Positions 8,728-15,394 of a stretch of DNA of 15,394 nt are shown here, one piece after another. The DNA lies in the NCBI GenBank assembly GCA_900546355.1, contig URCM01000076.1:1-15394 (forward strand). The letters are read 5' to 3'. This DNA is from an uncultured Bacteroides sp. GTDB lineage: Bacteria > Bacteroidota > Bacteroidia > Bacteroidales > Bacteroidaceae. The notes below the pieces were generated by a model that saw only the letters and a program-made list of their open reading frames with translations, did not search any database and was not told the origin of the DNA. The position numbers and the translations under genes are program-made. Numbering within the stretch: the first letter of the stretch is position 1; the number at the start of each line of letters is the position of its first letter.

Positions 8728-11160
8728 ATGAAAAAGATAATATTGATGTCGACCGTATTGCTGGCAGGATTGTCGGCGTGCGAAGATTACAACGACCAGT
8801 TTAATATTGATTCTTCCCTGACCGATGTGAAGACGGGTGTCACTATCCAGCTGGCTTCTTCCGATTATGGAACCATAGCGGGAATGGAAGAAAATAAAGA
8901 GCTTGCCTTGTCGAAAGATCCCGAAGGACAATCGTATGTGAAAGCACTGGAGGCTATCGGTGAAAACAAGTATTTTGCCGACGCTACGGAAGCCGAATGG
9001 TATTTGCCCGCATTCATCGATTACAAATATCCGAATGCCGATACCGGTTCGCGCATCTCGGTACAATATAATATGTATAGAGGCCAGTCGGGCTATCTCG
9101 CCGATTTCAAGAAGATATCGGACTACACATTGACCAACAACGATTACCGGAGCGTGTGGAACGGCACGTCTACTGCCACTTATTTATCTCCGTCTACACT
9201 GAGACAGATTCCTTCTGTTCTCGAATCGCGAATGGAAAACCCGCAAGAAGGTGATATGGTAGCCGTGAATTACGCTTATTCGGAGTTTGAACCCGGTGCG
9301 GGAGGCGGTGTCGTTCCAGTAGTGTACCAGCAGGTTAATGATTTCGAAGGGGAAGCGGGCAACTATGTGATTGCAGCTAAAGCCAACGATGGTAAGTATT
9401 ATCCTTTCGGCAAACTGAATGACCCCAGCAAAAATTATGGATATATCTACCCCGATGCGATTACCGTAACCGATGGTATTATTTCTTCGGATAATGGTGC
9501 CGACCAGGTGATTACCATCGAAGAAGGAAAGGAAGGTTATACCTTGCTGAACACGAATATGCAGTATATCTACCAAAGCGGTACGTTCAATAGCTTCAAC
9601 TTTACTTCTTCACTTCCTACCGAAGGTGGTGAATGGAGCATCGAGGCAAATGGTGATGGTACATTTAAGTTGAAAAATATCGAAAAGGACAAGAATGTGA
9701 AGCTGACCTTGTATAACGGTTCGTACAGTTATGGAAGTTATCCGGCTTCTTCTTATACTTATCTTGAAGACGCGATGAAGGAAGAAAGCAAGCTGTTCAC
9801 CATCAAGGATGTGACACTGCCCGAAGGCTCTTCGTATGTATGGTCGCACGACCCCAAATATGGTTATTACAAGGCTTCGGCATACGTGGGCGGCAAGAAC
9901 CTGCCTGCCGAAAGCTGGTTCGTATCTTCCGTAATCGATTTGTCGGAAACCTCCAATCCGATGCTGAAATTGGATTTTGCCTTTAACTTCCTGAATGGCA
10001 ACAAGGCGGAAGACTTCATGCAGATAAAAGCATCTACGGATTATGCAGGCGATGTAAAAACCGCTACATGGACAGACTTGACTTACGATGGTTCTAAATT
10101 CAACGGATGGAACTTTATCGCACAGTCTGTCGACTTGAAGCAGTTCGAAGGAAAGAAGATTACCTTGGCATTCGCTTACAAGAGTACCGACCAGTGTGCG
10201 CCTACCGCCGAAATCAAAAACCTGGCGATTGTAAACGGACAATACTGGGATGTATGCCTTTTCAAGGAAGTACCCGAATCGGAAGTAGCAGCCCAGATGT
10301 TGCAGATGAGCCGTGCGTCGGGCGCATACGCCAATACCGCTGCTCTTTACGTATATCGTGAAGGTGCATGGAGTGAATATACGAATGAAGATGCAAATGT
10401 CGTAGTTGCCGACCCGGTATTCTATGCAGAATTAGGTGCTGACTATGTATCGAAACCCGCGAATGTATTCCCCATTTATTTGGCACAGAAGTTCCCGTTT
10501 GCGGCTAAGGGCGATAAGGCTTCCGTGGTTTACCGTGCGGATGCCGAGGGCACAATGACTGTAACGGAATATACGTATGATGCCGGCTGGAACGCATCGC
10601 AGATTTATTCTTCCCGTACCACTACTTTCGAAAAGACCGAAGAAGGATATGTGGCTATGGCTGGTACTTACCTGAATGAAAGCTTGGTTGGGGACGAAGG
10701 CGGATTCGTTATCCAAGACATCTCAATGCAGGGCGTGAACTACGTATGGAAGAACGACGCTACATACGGATGGAAAGCTTCCGCATATTATAATAACACG
10801 AACTATCCGGCAGAAAGCTGGCTGGTATCCCCGATTGTAGATTTGTCGGAAGCCATGGCTCCGCAATTGTCATTTGAAGAAGCACACCGTTACCTGAATG
10901 GTGAAGCGTTGACCGACCATTTCGCTATCAAGATTTCTACCGACTATGTAGACAATGTAGAAACTTGCACATGGGAAGACTTGATATTCGATGAAACACA
11001 ATGGTCTGACGGTCAGACCTGGGATTTCTATCCCGTAGGCCCGTATGACTTGAGCGCATACGTGGGACAAACCATCCGGATTGCCTTTGTTTACACCAGC
11101 AATTCGACGGCTGCTCCTACGTGGGAATTCAAGAATGTCCTGGTAAATGAAGCTGAATAA
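8728..11160 (+). CDS. surface lipoprotein with two choice-of-anchor-J-like domains
   Basis: An 810-residue lipoprotein. The signal ends in lipobox LSAC (Cys18), followed by EDYNDQ, consistent with surface export. Residues about 108-190 form a beta-rich module (SVQYNMYRG to VNYAYSEFEP). Residues 205-335 look like an OB-fold or substrate-binding insert (YVIAAKANDGKYYPFG, EGYTLLN, WSIEANGDGTFKL). A first jelly-roll domain of the choice-of-anchor-J type covers about 357-503. A diverged copy of the first module follows (535-615), then a second J-like domain (662-808). The two J domains share landmarks: YVW, KASAY, PAESW at 393-397 and 694-698, VDLSE or IDLSE, and KxSTDY. It follows the receptor gene by 22 bases and precedes a surface nuclease. 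It is probably the receptor's surface partner, binding polymer or fragments. No catalytic residues are apparent, and the function is inferred from context. Confidence 0.82.
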   Translation: MKKIILMSTVLLAGLSACEDYNDQFNIDSSLTDVKTGVTIQLASSDYGTIAGMEENKELALSKDPEGQSYVKALEAIGENKYFADATEAEWYLPAFIDYKYPNADTGSRISVQYNMYRGQSGYLADFKKISDYTLTNNDYRSVWNGTSTATYLSPSTLRQIPSVLESRMENPQEGDMVAVNYAYSEFEPGAGGGVVPVVYQQVNDFEGEAGNYVIAAKANDGKYYPFGKLNDPSKNYGYIYPDAITVTDGIISSDNGADQVITIEEGKEGYTLLNTNMQYIYQSGTFNSFNFTSSLPTEGGEWSIEANGDGTFKLKNIEKDKNVKLTLYNGSYSYGSYPASSYTYLEDAMKEESKLFTIKDVTLPEGSSYVWSHDPKYGYYKASAYVGGKNLPAESWFVSSVIDLSETSNPMLKLDFAFNFLNGNKAEDFMQIKASTDYAGDVKTATWTDLTYDGSKFNGWNFIAQSVDLKQFEGKKITLAFAYKSTDQCAPTAEIKNLAIVNGQYWDVCLFKEVPESEVAAQMLQMSRASGAYANTAALYVYREGAWSEYTNEDANVVVADPVFYAELGADYVSKPANVFPIYLAQKFPFAAKGDKASVVYRADAEGTMTVTEYTYDAGWNASQIYSSRTTTFEKTEEGYVAMAGTYLNESLVGDEGGFVIQDISMQGVNYVWKNDATYGWKASAYYNNTNYPAESWLVSPIVDLSEAMAPQLSFEEAHRYLNGEALTDHFAIKISTDYVDNVETCTWEDLIFDETQWSDGQTWDFYPVGPYDLSAYVGQTIRIAFVYTSNSTAAPTWEFKNVLVNEAE

Positions 11161-11179
11161 AAAGTAATTATTTGTATTT

Positions 11180-11214
11180 CACCACAGGGGATGTGTATCC
11201 TCTGTGGTGTTTTT
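11180..11214 (+). terminator. internal terminator or attenuator before the nuclease genes
   Basis: A 12-bp stem (11180-11191 with 11198-11209, one G-U pair) with a 6-base loop is followed by five T (11210-11214). It lies in the 67-base gap between the J-domain lipoprotein and the nuclease. No promoter can be seen between it and the nuclease start at 11228, only 13 bases further on, so the nuclease genes probably depend on readthrough. Confidence 0.8.
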
Positions 11215-11227
11215 ATTAAATAAAAGT

Positions 11228-12493
11228 ATGAAACATCTTTGGAGAATTTACCTACTGTTCCTTTCTTGCATGGCAGTAGGATGCAGTGACAATGACACAA
11301 TAATCATTGAAAATGAAACCACGCAGGAAGGAGCAATCACACTCATACTGAAAGGATATGAAGACATTTCGGAAGGTTTTTCTGTTTGTCAGCCCGAAGG
11401 ATTTACCTATCCGTTTTATATCCAAGACCAGACCTTTCATGGCGATGTCTATTATTTCGTAAAGAGCAACGCCGAACGTCTGGACGCCATGACGGAAGTA
11501 CCGGCTAAAGAAAATAATTGGCAACAGTCTATCGACATAGAAGAAGACGCAGCCTATTGGGCCTGGTGTGCCGGTGCCGACCGTTACCGTTACCTGAAGT
11601 TCCGGGTTATAGACATCGAAGGAAACAATGTAACGATTGAATATGTGGAAGCAGATGCTCCCGCAGGAAACTGGAATGCGAATGCCGGAGACGCTTATAG
11701 CCAGGAATATGAAATGCCCTGCCTGAACGATTCGAATGTTTTTGTGACTCACGATGTTGATATGGAAGGCAATCGGATATTGAACTACGCTTTGGAATGG
11801 AATGTTTCGAAAAGACATGCCAACTGGGTAGCTTTCTCCTTCGACAAGACGACTTCTGCCGATGAAGTATCGCGTACCGACGCATGGGAAGTAGACCCGG
11901 AACTGCCTTCGGATATGCAGACCGAAGAAGCAGACCATAAGAGCGACGGTTTCGACAAAGGTCATTTATGTGCTTCAGAAGACCGGGTATATCTGAAAGA
12001 AGCCAACGAACAGACCTTCTATTATAGCAACATGTCGCCTCAACTGAATGACTTCAACGGAGGTTTTTGGCGTGGATTGGAAGAACAAGTACAGACGTGG
12101 GGACGCTCTACCGCACCGGAAACTTACGATAAAGTATATGTAGCAAAAGGAGGAACCCTCAACGAATTATTGGTGAACTTCACCGGAACACATGTTTCGG
12201 GTGGTACTCCTACGACTGACGAAAACGGTTTTACCATACACGGATTGGCGTGTCCCGCATCTTATTTCATGGCGGTATTGAGCCAGAAAGGAACAGAATT
12301 TCATGCTATCGCTTTCTTGGTTCCTCATCAGGAAGGGTTGACCCGCAATCCGAAAGCCACAGATTTGCAACACTATGTGGTTTCGGTAGACGAATTGGAA
12401 CGGAAGACAGGCATCGATTTCTTCTGCAATCTGGATGATGCAACAGAGAATCAAGTAGAAGCAGAATCGGTAATAAGTGACTGGAATTGGTAA
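11228..12493 (+). CDS. surface lipoprotein DNA/RNA non-specific endonuclease
   Basis: This 421-residue lipoprotein belongs to the metal-dependent DNA/RNA non-specific endonuclease (NUC1/Serratia nuclease) family and should cut nucleic acids outside the cell. The start at 11228 gives a proper signal with lipobox AVGC (Cys19). The following SDND fits the Bacteroidota surface-export signal. An upstream GTG at 11204 lies inside the terminator stem and is rejected. Residues 30-160 are a beta-rich N-terminal region of unknown role. The nuclease domain (about 170-405) has DKGH at 243-246 (His246 as general base), NMSPQ (268-272) and NDFNGGFW...LE (Asn277 as the metal ligand, Glu285), matching Serratia His89, Asn119 and Glu127. 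Lys244 replaces the Arg of the classic DRGH. The EEP-family enzyme follows 14 bases downstream, so the two nucleases are co-transcribed. Confidence 0.92.
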   Translation: MKHLWRIYLLFLSCMAVGCSDNDTIIIENETTQEGAITLILKGYEDISEGFSVCQPEGFTYPFYIQDQTFHGDVYYFVKSNAERLDAMTEVPAKENNWQQSIDIEEDAAYWAWCAGADRYRYLKFRVIDIEGNNVTIEYVEADAPAGNWNANAGDAYSQEYEMPCLNDSNVFVTHDVDMEGNRILNYALEWNVSKRHANWVAFSFDKTTSADEVSRTDAWEVDPELPSDMQTEEADHKSDGFDKGHLCASEDRVYLKEANEQTFYYSNMSPQLNDFNGGFWRGLEEQVQTWGRSTAPETYDKVYVAKGGTLNELLVNFTGTHVSGGTPTTDENGFTIHGLACPASYFMAVLSQKGTEFHAIAFLVPHQEGLTRNPKATDLQHYVVSVDELERKTGIDFFCNLDDATENQVEAESVISDWNW

Positions 12494-12507
12494 TAAAATG
12501 AAAGAAT

Positions 12508-13527
12508 ATGTATAAAAGAATCGGATTGGCACTGTTTTTAGCCTTACTTGTTGTAGTAGGCAATGCACAAAATAAAAAAGGGAAACTCTACGGAGTGGCT
12601 TTTTATAATTTGGAGAATATGTTCGACACTGTTCACGATGAAGGCAAGAACGATTACGAATACCTGCCCGACGGACGGAACAAATGGGATGAAAAGAAAT
12701 ATCAGTCGAAATTGGAACATATATCGACGGTATTGAGCCTTTTAGCTACCGATAAAGTCACCGAAGGCGCGGCAGTAATCGGTATGGCGGAAGTAGAAAA
12801 CCGACACGTGTTAGAAGACCTGTTGAAGCAACCGGCTTTGGCAGAACGGGGGTATCAGATTATCCATTACGAAGGACCGGACGAACGAGGGATTGATTGT
12901 GCCATGTTCTACAATCCGGAACTTTATCAAGTAACAGCTACCAAACTGGTGCCCTATGTATTGGCCAATCCTACCGACCGTCCTACCCGGGGCTTTCTGA
13001 TAGCGGATGGAAAATTGGCAGGCGAACGGGTAGCCTTTATCATCAACCATTGGCCTTCCCGTGGAGCCCAATCCCCTGCACGTGAGCGTGCCGGAATGCA
13101 GGTACGTGCCTTGAAGGATTCGCTACAACGCTTGGATTCCAAAATCAAAATCATCATCATGGGCGACATGAACGATGACCCGATGGATAAAAGCATGGCG
13201 GAATCATTAGGCGCAAAACGTTACGCAAAGGAGGTAAAAAAGAAAGAACTGTATAATCCGTGGTGGAATACGTTGGCTGAAGGAGACGGCACACTGAAAT
13301 ACCGTGGCAAATGGAACCTATTCGACCAGATTGTCTTCACCGGAAATTTCCTGAACCGCCGTCACCGTAAACTGACCTACGAAAGCCATGAGATATTCAA
13401 GCGTGATTATTTGTTTCAAACCGATGGCAAATATGCCGGCTATCCCAACCGCACACAAGCCGGAGGACGCTGGCTGAACGGATATAGTGACCACTTGCCA
13501 ACAATCGTTTATTTTATTAAACGATAA
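12508..13527 (+). CDS. exported endonuclease/exonuclease/phosphatase (EEP) family enzyme
   Basis: A 339-residue enzyme of the Mg-dependent EEP superfamily, which includes DNase I-like nucleases and phosphodiesterases. A type I signal peptide (cleavage about residue 20, GNA|Q) and the absence of a lipobox point to the periplasm or secretion. The family motifs are all present in order: YNLEN (33-37, Asn34), GMAEVENR (92-99, Glu95), RGIDCAMFY (127-135, Asp130), NHWPSR (180-185, His181), GDMNDDP (219-225, Asp220 and Asn222), NLFDQI (270-275) and SDH (327-329, catalytic His329). It starts 14 bases after the nuclease gene and is the last gene before a strong terminator. Its likely role is to degrade or dephosphorylate oligonucleotides after uptake. 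The exact substrate cannot be read from sequence, since the superfamily also covers sphingomyelinases and lipid phosphatases. Confidence 0.9.
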   Translation: MYKRIGLALFLALLVVVGNAQNKKGKLYGVAFYNLENMFDTVHDEGKNDYEYLPDGRNKWDEKKYQSKLEHISTVLSLLATDKVTEGAAVIGMAEVENRHVLEDLLKQPALAERGYQIIHYEGPDERGIDCAMFYNPELYQVTATKLVPYVLANPTDRPTRGFLIADGKLAGERVAFIINHWPSRGAQSPARERAGMQVRALKDSLQRLDSKIKIIIMGDMNDDPMDKSMAESLGAKRYAKEVKKKELYNPWWNTLAEGDGTLKYRGKWNLFDQIVFTGNFLNRRHRKLTYESHEIFKRDYLFQTDGKYAGYPNRTQAGGRWLNGYSDHLPTIVYFIKR

Positions 13528-13531
13528 GAGG

Positions 13532-13577
13532 TATAAAAATACCCGGCTTCCATGATGGGAAGCCGGGTATTTTTATA
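13532..13577. terminator. bidirectional intrinsic terminator with a 20-bp perfect stem
   Basis: The arms 13532-13551 and 13558-13577 are perfect inverted repeats around a 6-base loop. The GC-rich core (ACCCGGCTTCC) is flanked by A-runs and T-runs, so it can terminate in both directions. It begins 4 bases after the EEP gene stop and is also the best terminator for the convergent rpsP transcript. Confidence 0.92.
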
Positions 13578-13790
13578 TCTGAATATCCTCAATTTCCCCA
13601 AATAGGGAATAAGAAGCGCTTTATGGTAAACTTCCGCCTTCAAGTATCCTTGCTTCTATGACCAAGTATTATTGGATACTTAGCCATTTATCCTTGCTTC
13701 TATCGCAGTTGAAGCATAGTTCCATTTGCAAGGGAATAATTAGGCAAGAACGGATATTCATTTTTTTTCATAAGCAGAAATGAAAGAATG
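13578..13790. other. non-coding stretch between convergent operons, with short repeats
   Basis: No gene is supported. TATCCTTGCTTCTAT occurs twice (13645-13659 and 13689-13703). AAGTATCC (13642-13649) pairs with GGATACTT (13674-13681), AAGTAT/ATACTT also pair at closer range (13664-13681), and TGCTTC/GAAGCA can pair around the second copy. TTCCC/GGGAA (13594-13609) is another small hairpin. If rpsP is terminated only at 13532-13577, this is its roughly 210-base 3' UTR. It could hold a structured RNA or a decayed repeat element. Confidence 0.5.
13645..13703. repeat. two copies of a 15-base direct repeat, 44 bases apart
   Basis: TATCCTTGCTTCTAT is found exactly at 13645-13659 and 13689-13703. 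The flanking bases differ, so only the 15-mer is conserved. Two exact copies this close are unlikely by chance. Confidence 0.7.
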
Positions 13791-14345
13791 TCATGCTTCT
13801 GCAGGAGCTTCAGCAGCCGGTGCTTCTTCTGCCGGAGTTTCTTCTGCTTTAGCGGCAGCTTCTGCTTCAGCTTTAGCGGCAGCCTCAGCAGCTTTCTTTT
13901 CCGCTACCTTCTTTGCTATTTCTTCATTTATTTTCTTTTCTGCTTCCAGACGTTCTTTCGCAGCAGCTTTCTTAGCTTCTTCTTCTTTTGCTCTCTGTGC
14001 GTCTAAACCTGCTTGTTTGTTTTCTTTCCAAGCATTGAAACGAGCTTCAGCTGTAGCTTCATCGAATGCGCCTTTAGCGACACCTCCCATCAAGTGTTTC
14101 TTCATGTAAACACCTTCGCGAGATAAAATGTTGCGTACAGTGTCTGTAGGTTGTGCACCTACCATTACCCAATACATAGCGCGGTCGAAATTCAAATCTA
14201 CTGTGGCAGGATTCGTATTCGGGTTGTAAGTACCCACTTTTTCAATAAATCTACCATCACGTGGTGCTCTTGAATCTGCGATAACGATTGAATAGAACGC
14301 ATAACCTTTACGTCCTCTTCTTTGCAATCTGATTTTTGTTGCCAT
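13791..14345 (-). CDS. rpsP: 30S ribosomal protein bS16 with long C-terminal extension
   Basis: Residues 1-85 are the conserved bS16 core ([20 protein letters not shown], then [22 protein letters not shown]), a protein of the 30S body needed for subunit assembly. The protein is 184 residues, about twice the E. coli length. Residues 86-110 are a family-like linker. From about 115 it is Lys/Glu/Ala-rich and probably a long helix or coiled coil (115-168), ending in a Pro/Glu/Ala tail. Such extensions are usual in Bacteroidota, so this is not a fusion. The extension carries near-repeated Ala-rich codons: GCTTTAGCGGCAGC (plus-strand sense) is seen at 13846 and 13870. A consensus promoter (14408-14438) and a 5' hairpin precede the gene, so it has its own transcription unit although it follows the esterase in the same direction. 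Confidence 0.97.
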   Translation of the reverse strand: MATKIRLQRRGRKGYAFYSIVIADSRAPRDGRFIEKVGTYNPNTNPATVDLNFDRAMYWVMVGAQPTDTVRNILSREGVYMKKHLMGGVAKGAFDEATAEARFNAWKENKQAGLDAQRAKEEEAKKAAAKERLEAEKKINEEIAKKVAEKKAAEAAAKAEAEAAAKAEETPAEEAPAAEAPAEA

Positions 14346-14383
14346 TTTGTTGCTTTTAATTAATTATTAATGATTTGAATTAA

Positions 14384-14402
14384 GCTAATATCCCGTATTA
14401 GC
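14384..14402 (-). promoter_or_regulatory. 5' leader hairpin of the rpsP mRNA
   Basis: A perfect 7-bp stem GCTAATA/TATTAGC with a CGGGA loop (minus-strand sense) begins about where transcription should start, some 6 bases beyond the -7 element. The predicted mRNA would therefore open with a hairpin, 38 bases before the ATG. It may stabilise the message or take part in ribosomal protein control. It is too weak and lacks a T-run to be a good terminator for the esterase gene. Confidence 0.5.
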
Positions 14403-14407
14403 GGCTG

Positions 14408-14438
14408 CAAAGGTAATGCTTTTTGTTTGATTTGCAAA
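14408..14438 (-). promoter_or_regulatory. consensus Bacteroidota promoter of rpsP
   Basis: On the minus strand, TTTG (14435-14438) and TACCTTTG (14408-14415) match the -33 and -7 consensus perfectly with a 19-base spacer. Transcription should start near 14402. The promoter lies within the first 40 bases beyond the esterase stop codon (14446). Confidence 0.85.
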
Positions 14439-14445
14439 GAGTTTG

Positions 14446-15285
14446 TCATTTATTTATTTCACGCAGCCATTTTTCCAATTCACCGGTCCACTGGCGTTTG
14501 TAGATAAAACTATCCCTGTATCCCCATCCATGACCGCCAACAGGATAAATGTGCAGGCTGGCTGGAACCTTGTTCTTCACCAACGCCGAATAATAATTGA
14601 CGCTATTGGCTACCGGTACAACACCATCATCGCTACTATGCATGATGAATGCTTGAGGTGTCTGCGGGGTGACTTGCAGCTCGTTAGCATATTTCTCTTC
14701 GAGGTCTTTGGAAGGATGCTTGCCCAACAGGTTGTCATGCGACCCCATGTGTGTATAAGCAGGCTCCATCGTGATAACCGGATAAAAAAGAATCTGGAAA
14801 TCAGGACGAGTCTCAGCATCGAGGAAGTGAGTGGCAACCGTACTTGCCAAATGTCCTCCGGCCGAAGCCCCCATAATACCTACTTTTTGTATCTTCCATT
14901 CTTTTGCGTGTTGGCGCATGATGCGCAATGCCTGCTGTGCATCGCTCAGAGGCACTTCGTGGTTACCGTTAGGCATACGGTATTTCAGCACTGCATACGT
15001 AATGCCTTGGCTGTTAAACCAGCTTGCCATATCATGGCCTTCGTGCGACATTGCCAAGTGGGCATATCCTCCACCCGGACAAGCGACTACAGCCAATCCG
15101 TTACCCGAAGATGCGGGATAAACCGTCAATGTAGGTTCCGCTACATAAATGGGGCCGTTTTCTACCTGTTGTGTCATTCCGTTGCTGTTAGGTGCTCCGT
15201 CAGACCACAACTTGATTTCAATCGGTTTCTGCGCCGACAGCAGCGTAGAAACAAAGAGTAAACTCAGCAATACTAACTTTTTCAT
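14446..15285 (-). CDS. secreted alpha/beta-hydrolase, acetylxylan-esterase-like
   Basis: A 279-residue exported serine hydrolase of the alpha/beta fold. The signal peptide ends at about residue 18 (LSA|Q). The oxyanion region is CPGGGYA (69-75). The nucleophile elbow is GASAGG (139-144, Ser141). The acid is Asp220 in HSSDDGVVP, and the His is His252 in GGHGWG, so the triad is complete and in the usual order. The length and the mature start (IEIKLWSDGAP) fit Bacteroidota enzymes annotated as acetyl-xylan or other carbohydrate esterases, which remove acetyl or acyl groups from plant polysaccharides. Its own substrate cannot be told from sequence. No other carbohydrate gene lies nearby in the window. 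No clear promoter was found in the 109 bases to the right edge, and the next gene on this strand is rpsP. Confidence 0.88.
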   Translation of the reverse strand: MKKLVLLSLLFVSTLLSAQKPIEIKLWSDGAPNSNGMTQQVENGPIYVAEPTLTVYPASSGNGLAVVACPGGGYAHLAMSHEGHDMASWFNSQGITYAVLKYRMPNGNHEVPLSDAQQALRIMRQHAKEWKIQKVGIMGASAGGHLASTVATHFLDAETRPDFQILFYPVITMEPAYTHMGSHDNLLGKHPSKDLEEKYANELQVTPQTPQAFIMHSSDDGVVPVANSVNYYSALVKNKVPASLHIYPVGGHGWGYRDSFIYKRQWTGELEKWLREINK

Positions 15286-15376
15286 GGTATAAATGAATTC
15301 AAAACAGTTTCTTAACAGGCTCTAAAAGAATGTGCGATGTTATAGTAAAACAAAATTGGTTTGCGAAAAAATCGAA

Positions 15377-15394
15377 CGCAGAGACGCAAAGACG
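15377..15394. repeat. 8-base CGCARAGA tandem repeat, cut by the window edge
   Basis: CGCAGAGA CGCAAAGA CG reads as two units and the start of a third, upstream of the esterase. Only 18 bases are visible, so its full extent is unknown. It may be part of a dispersed intergenic repeat. Confidence 0.45.

Noticed and set aside
11204..11227. GTG start at 11204 for the nuclease
   Set aside because: It lies inside the terminator stem. The ATG at 11228 gives a standard lipoprotein signal.
11252..11965. 237-residue minus-strand frame inside the nuclease gene
   Set aside because: Shadow of a well-supported gene. No recognisable domain or leader.
13780..14109. Ala/Ser/Phe-rich plus-strand open frames opposite rpsP
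   Set aside because: They are the antisense reading of the Ala/Glu/Lys-rich bS16 tail and have low complexity.
14443..15261. 272-residue plus-strand open frame opposite the esterase
   Set aside because: Its product is Cys/His/Arg-rich with no family features, while the opposite strand encodes a complete serine hydrolase with all motifs.
1..15394. CRISPR arrays, tRNA genes, insertion sequences
   Set aside because: No regularly spaced repeats, tRNA-like cloverleaf, transposase or terminal inverted repeats were seen.

Overview
The window looks like chromosome of a member of the order Bacteroidales, probably family Bacteroidaceae. The reasons are a SusC/SusD pair, a second TonB-dependent receptor with an N-terminal carboxypeptidase-regulatory-like domain, surface lipoproteins with acidic residues straight after the lipid cysteine, and promoters of the Bacteroidota type (TTTG, about 19 bases, TAnnTTTG). 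A ribosomal protein bS16 with a long Ala/Glu/Lys-rich tail is also typical of that phylum.

Layout, left to right. (1) Positions 1-313 are AT-rich and non-coding, with a weak candidate promoter near 238-271. (2) 314-5606 (+) is a SusC-like transporter with an STN signalling domain and its SusD-like lipoprotein. The pair has no enzyme genes and is closed by a strong terminator at 5644-5679. (3) 5680-5988 is a regulatory gap with a near-consensus promoter and a conspicuous inverted repeat. (4) 5989-13527 (+) is one gene cluster: a TonB-dependent receptor broken by a one-base deletion near 6297, a large lipoprotein with two choice-of-anchor-J-like domains, a surface lipoprotein nuclease of the DNA/RNA non-specific endonuclease family, and an exported endonuclease/exonuclease/phosphatase (EEP) family enzyme. 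A hairpin terminator or attenuator at 11180-11214 divides the transport half from the nuclease half. The cluster ends at a 20-bp perfect-stem bidirectional terminator (13532-13577). (5) 13578-13790 is a non-coding stretch with short repeats. (6) On the minus strand lie rpsP (bS16) with a consensus promoter and 5' hairpin, and upstream of it a secreted alpha/beta-hydrolase esterase. (7) The right edge cuts into an 8-base tandem repeat.

My reading of region 4 is a nucleic-acid scavenging system. The surface nuclease would cut extracellular DNA or RNA, the J-domain lipoprotein would bind the polymer or fragments at the surface in place of a SusD, the TonB receptor would import the oligonucleotides, and the exported EEP enzyme would process them in the periplasm. 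The nuclease families are supported by clear motifs. The combined pathway is inference, and the frameshift means the receptor may not be functional in this strain. Region 2 may be an independent system: it has its own terminator, and nothing in the sequence identifies its ligand.
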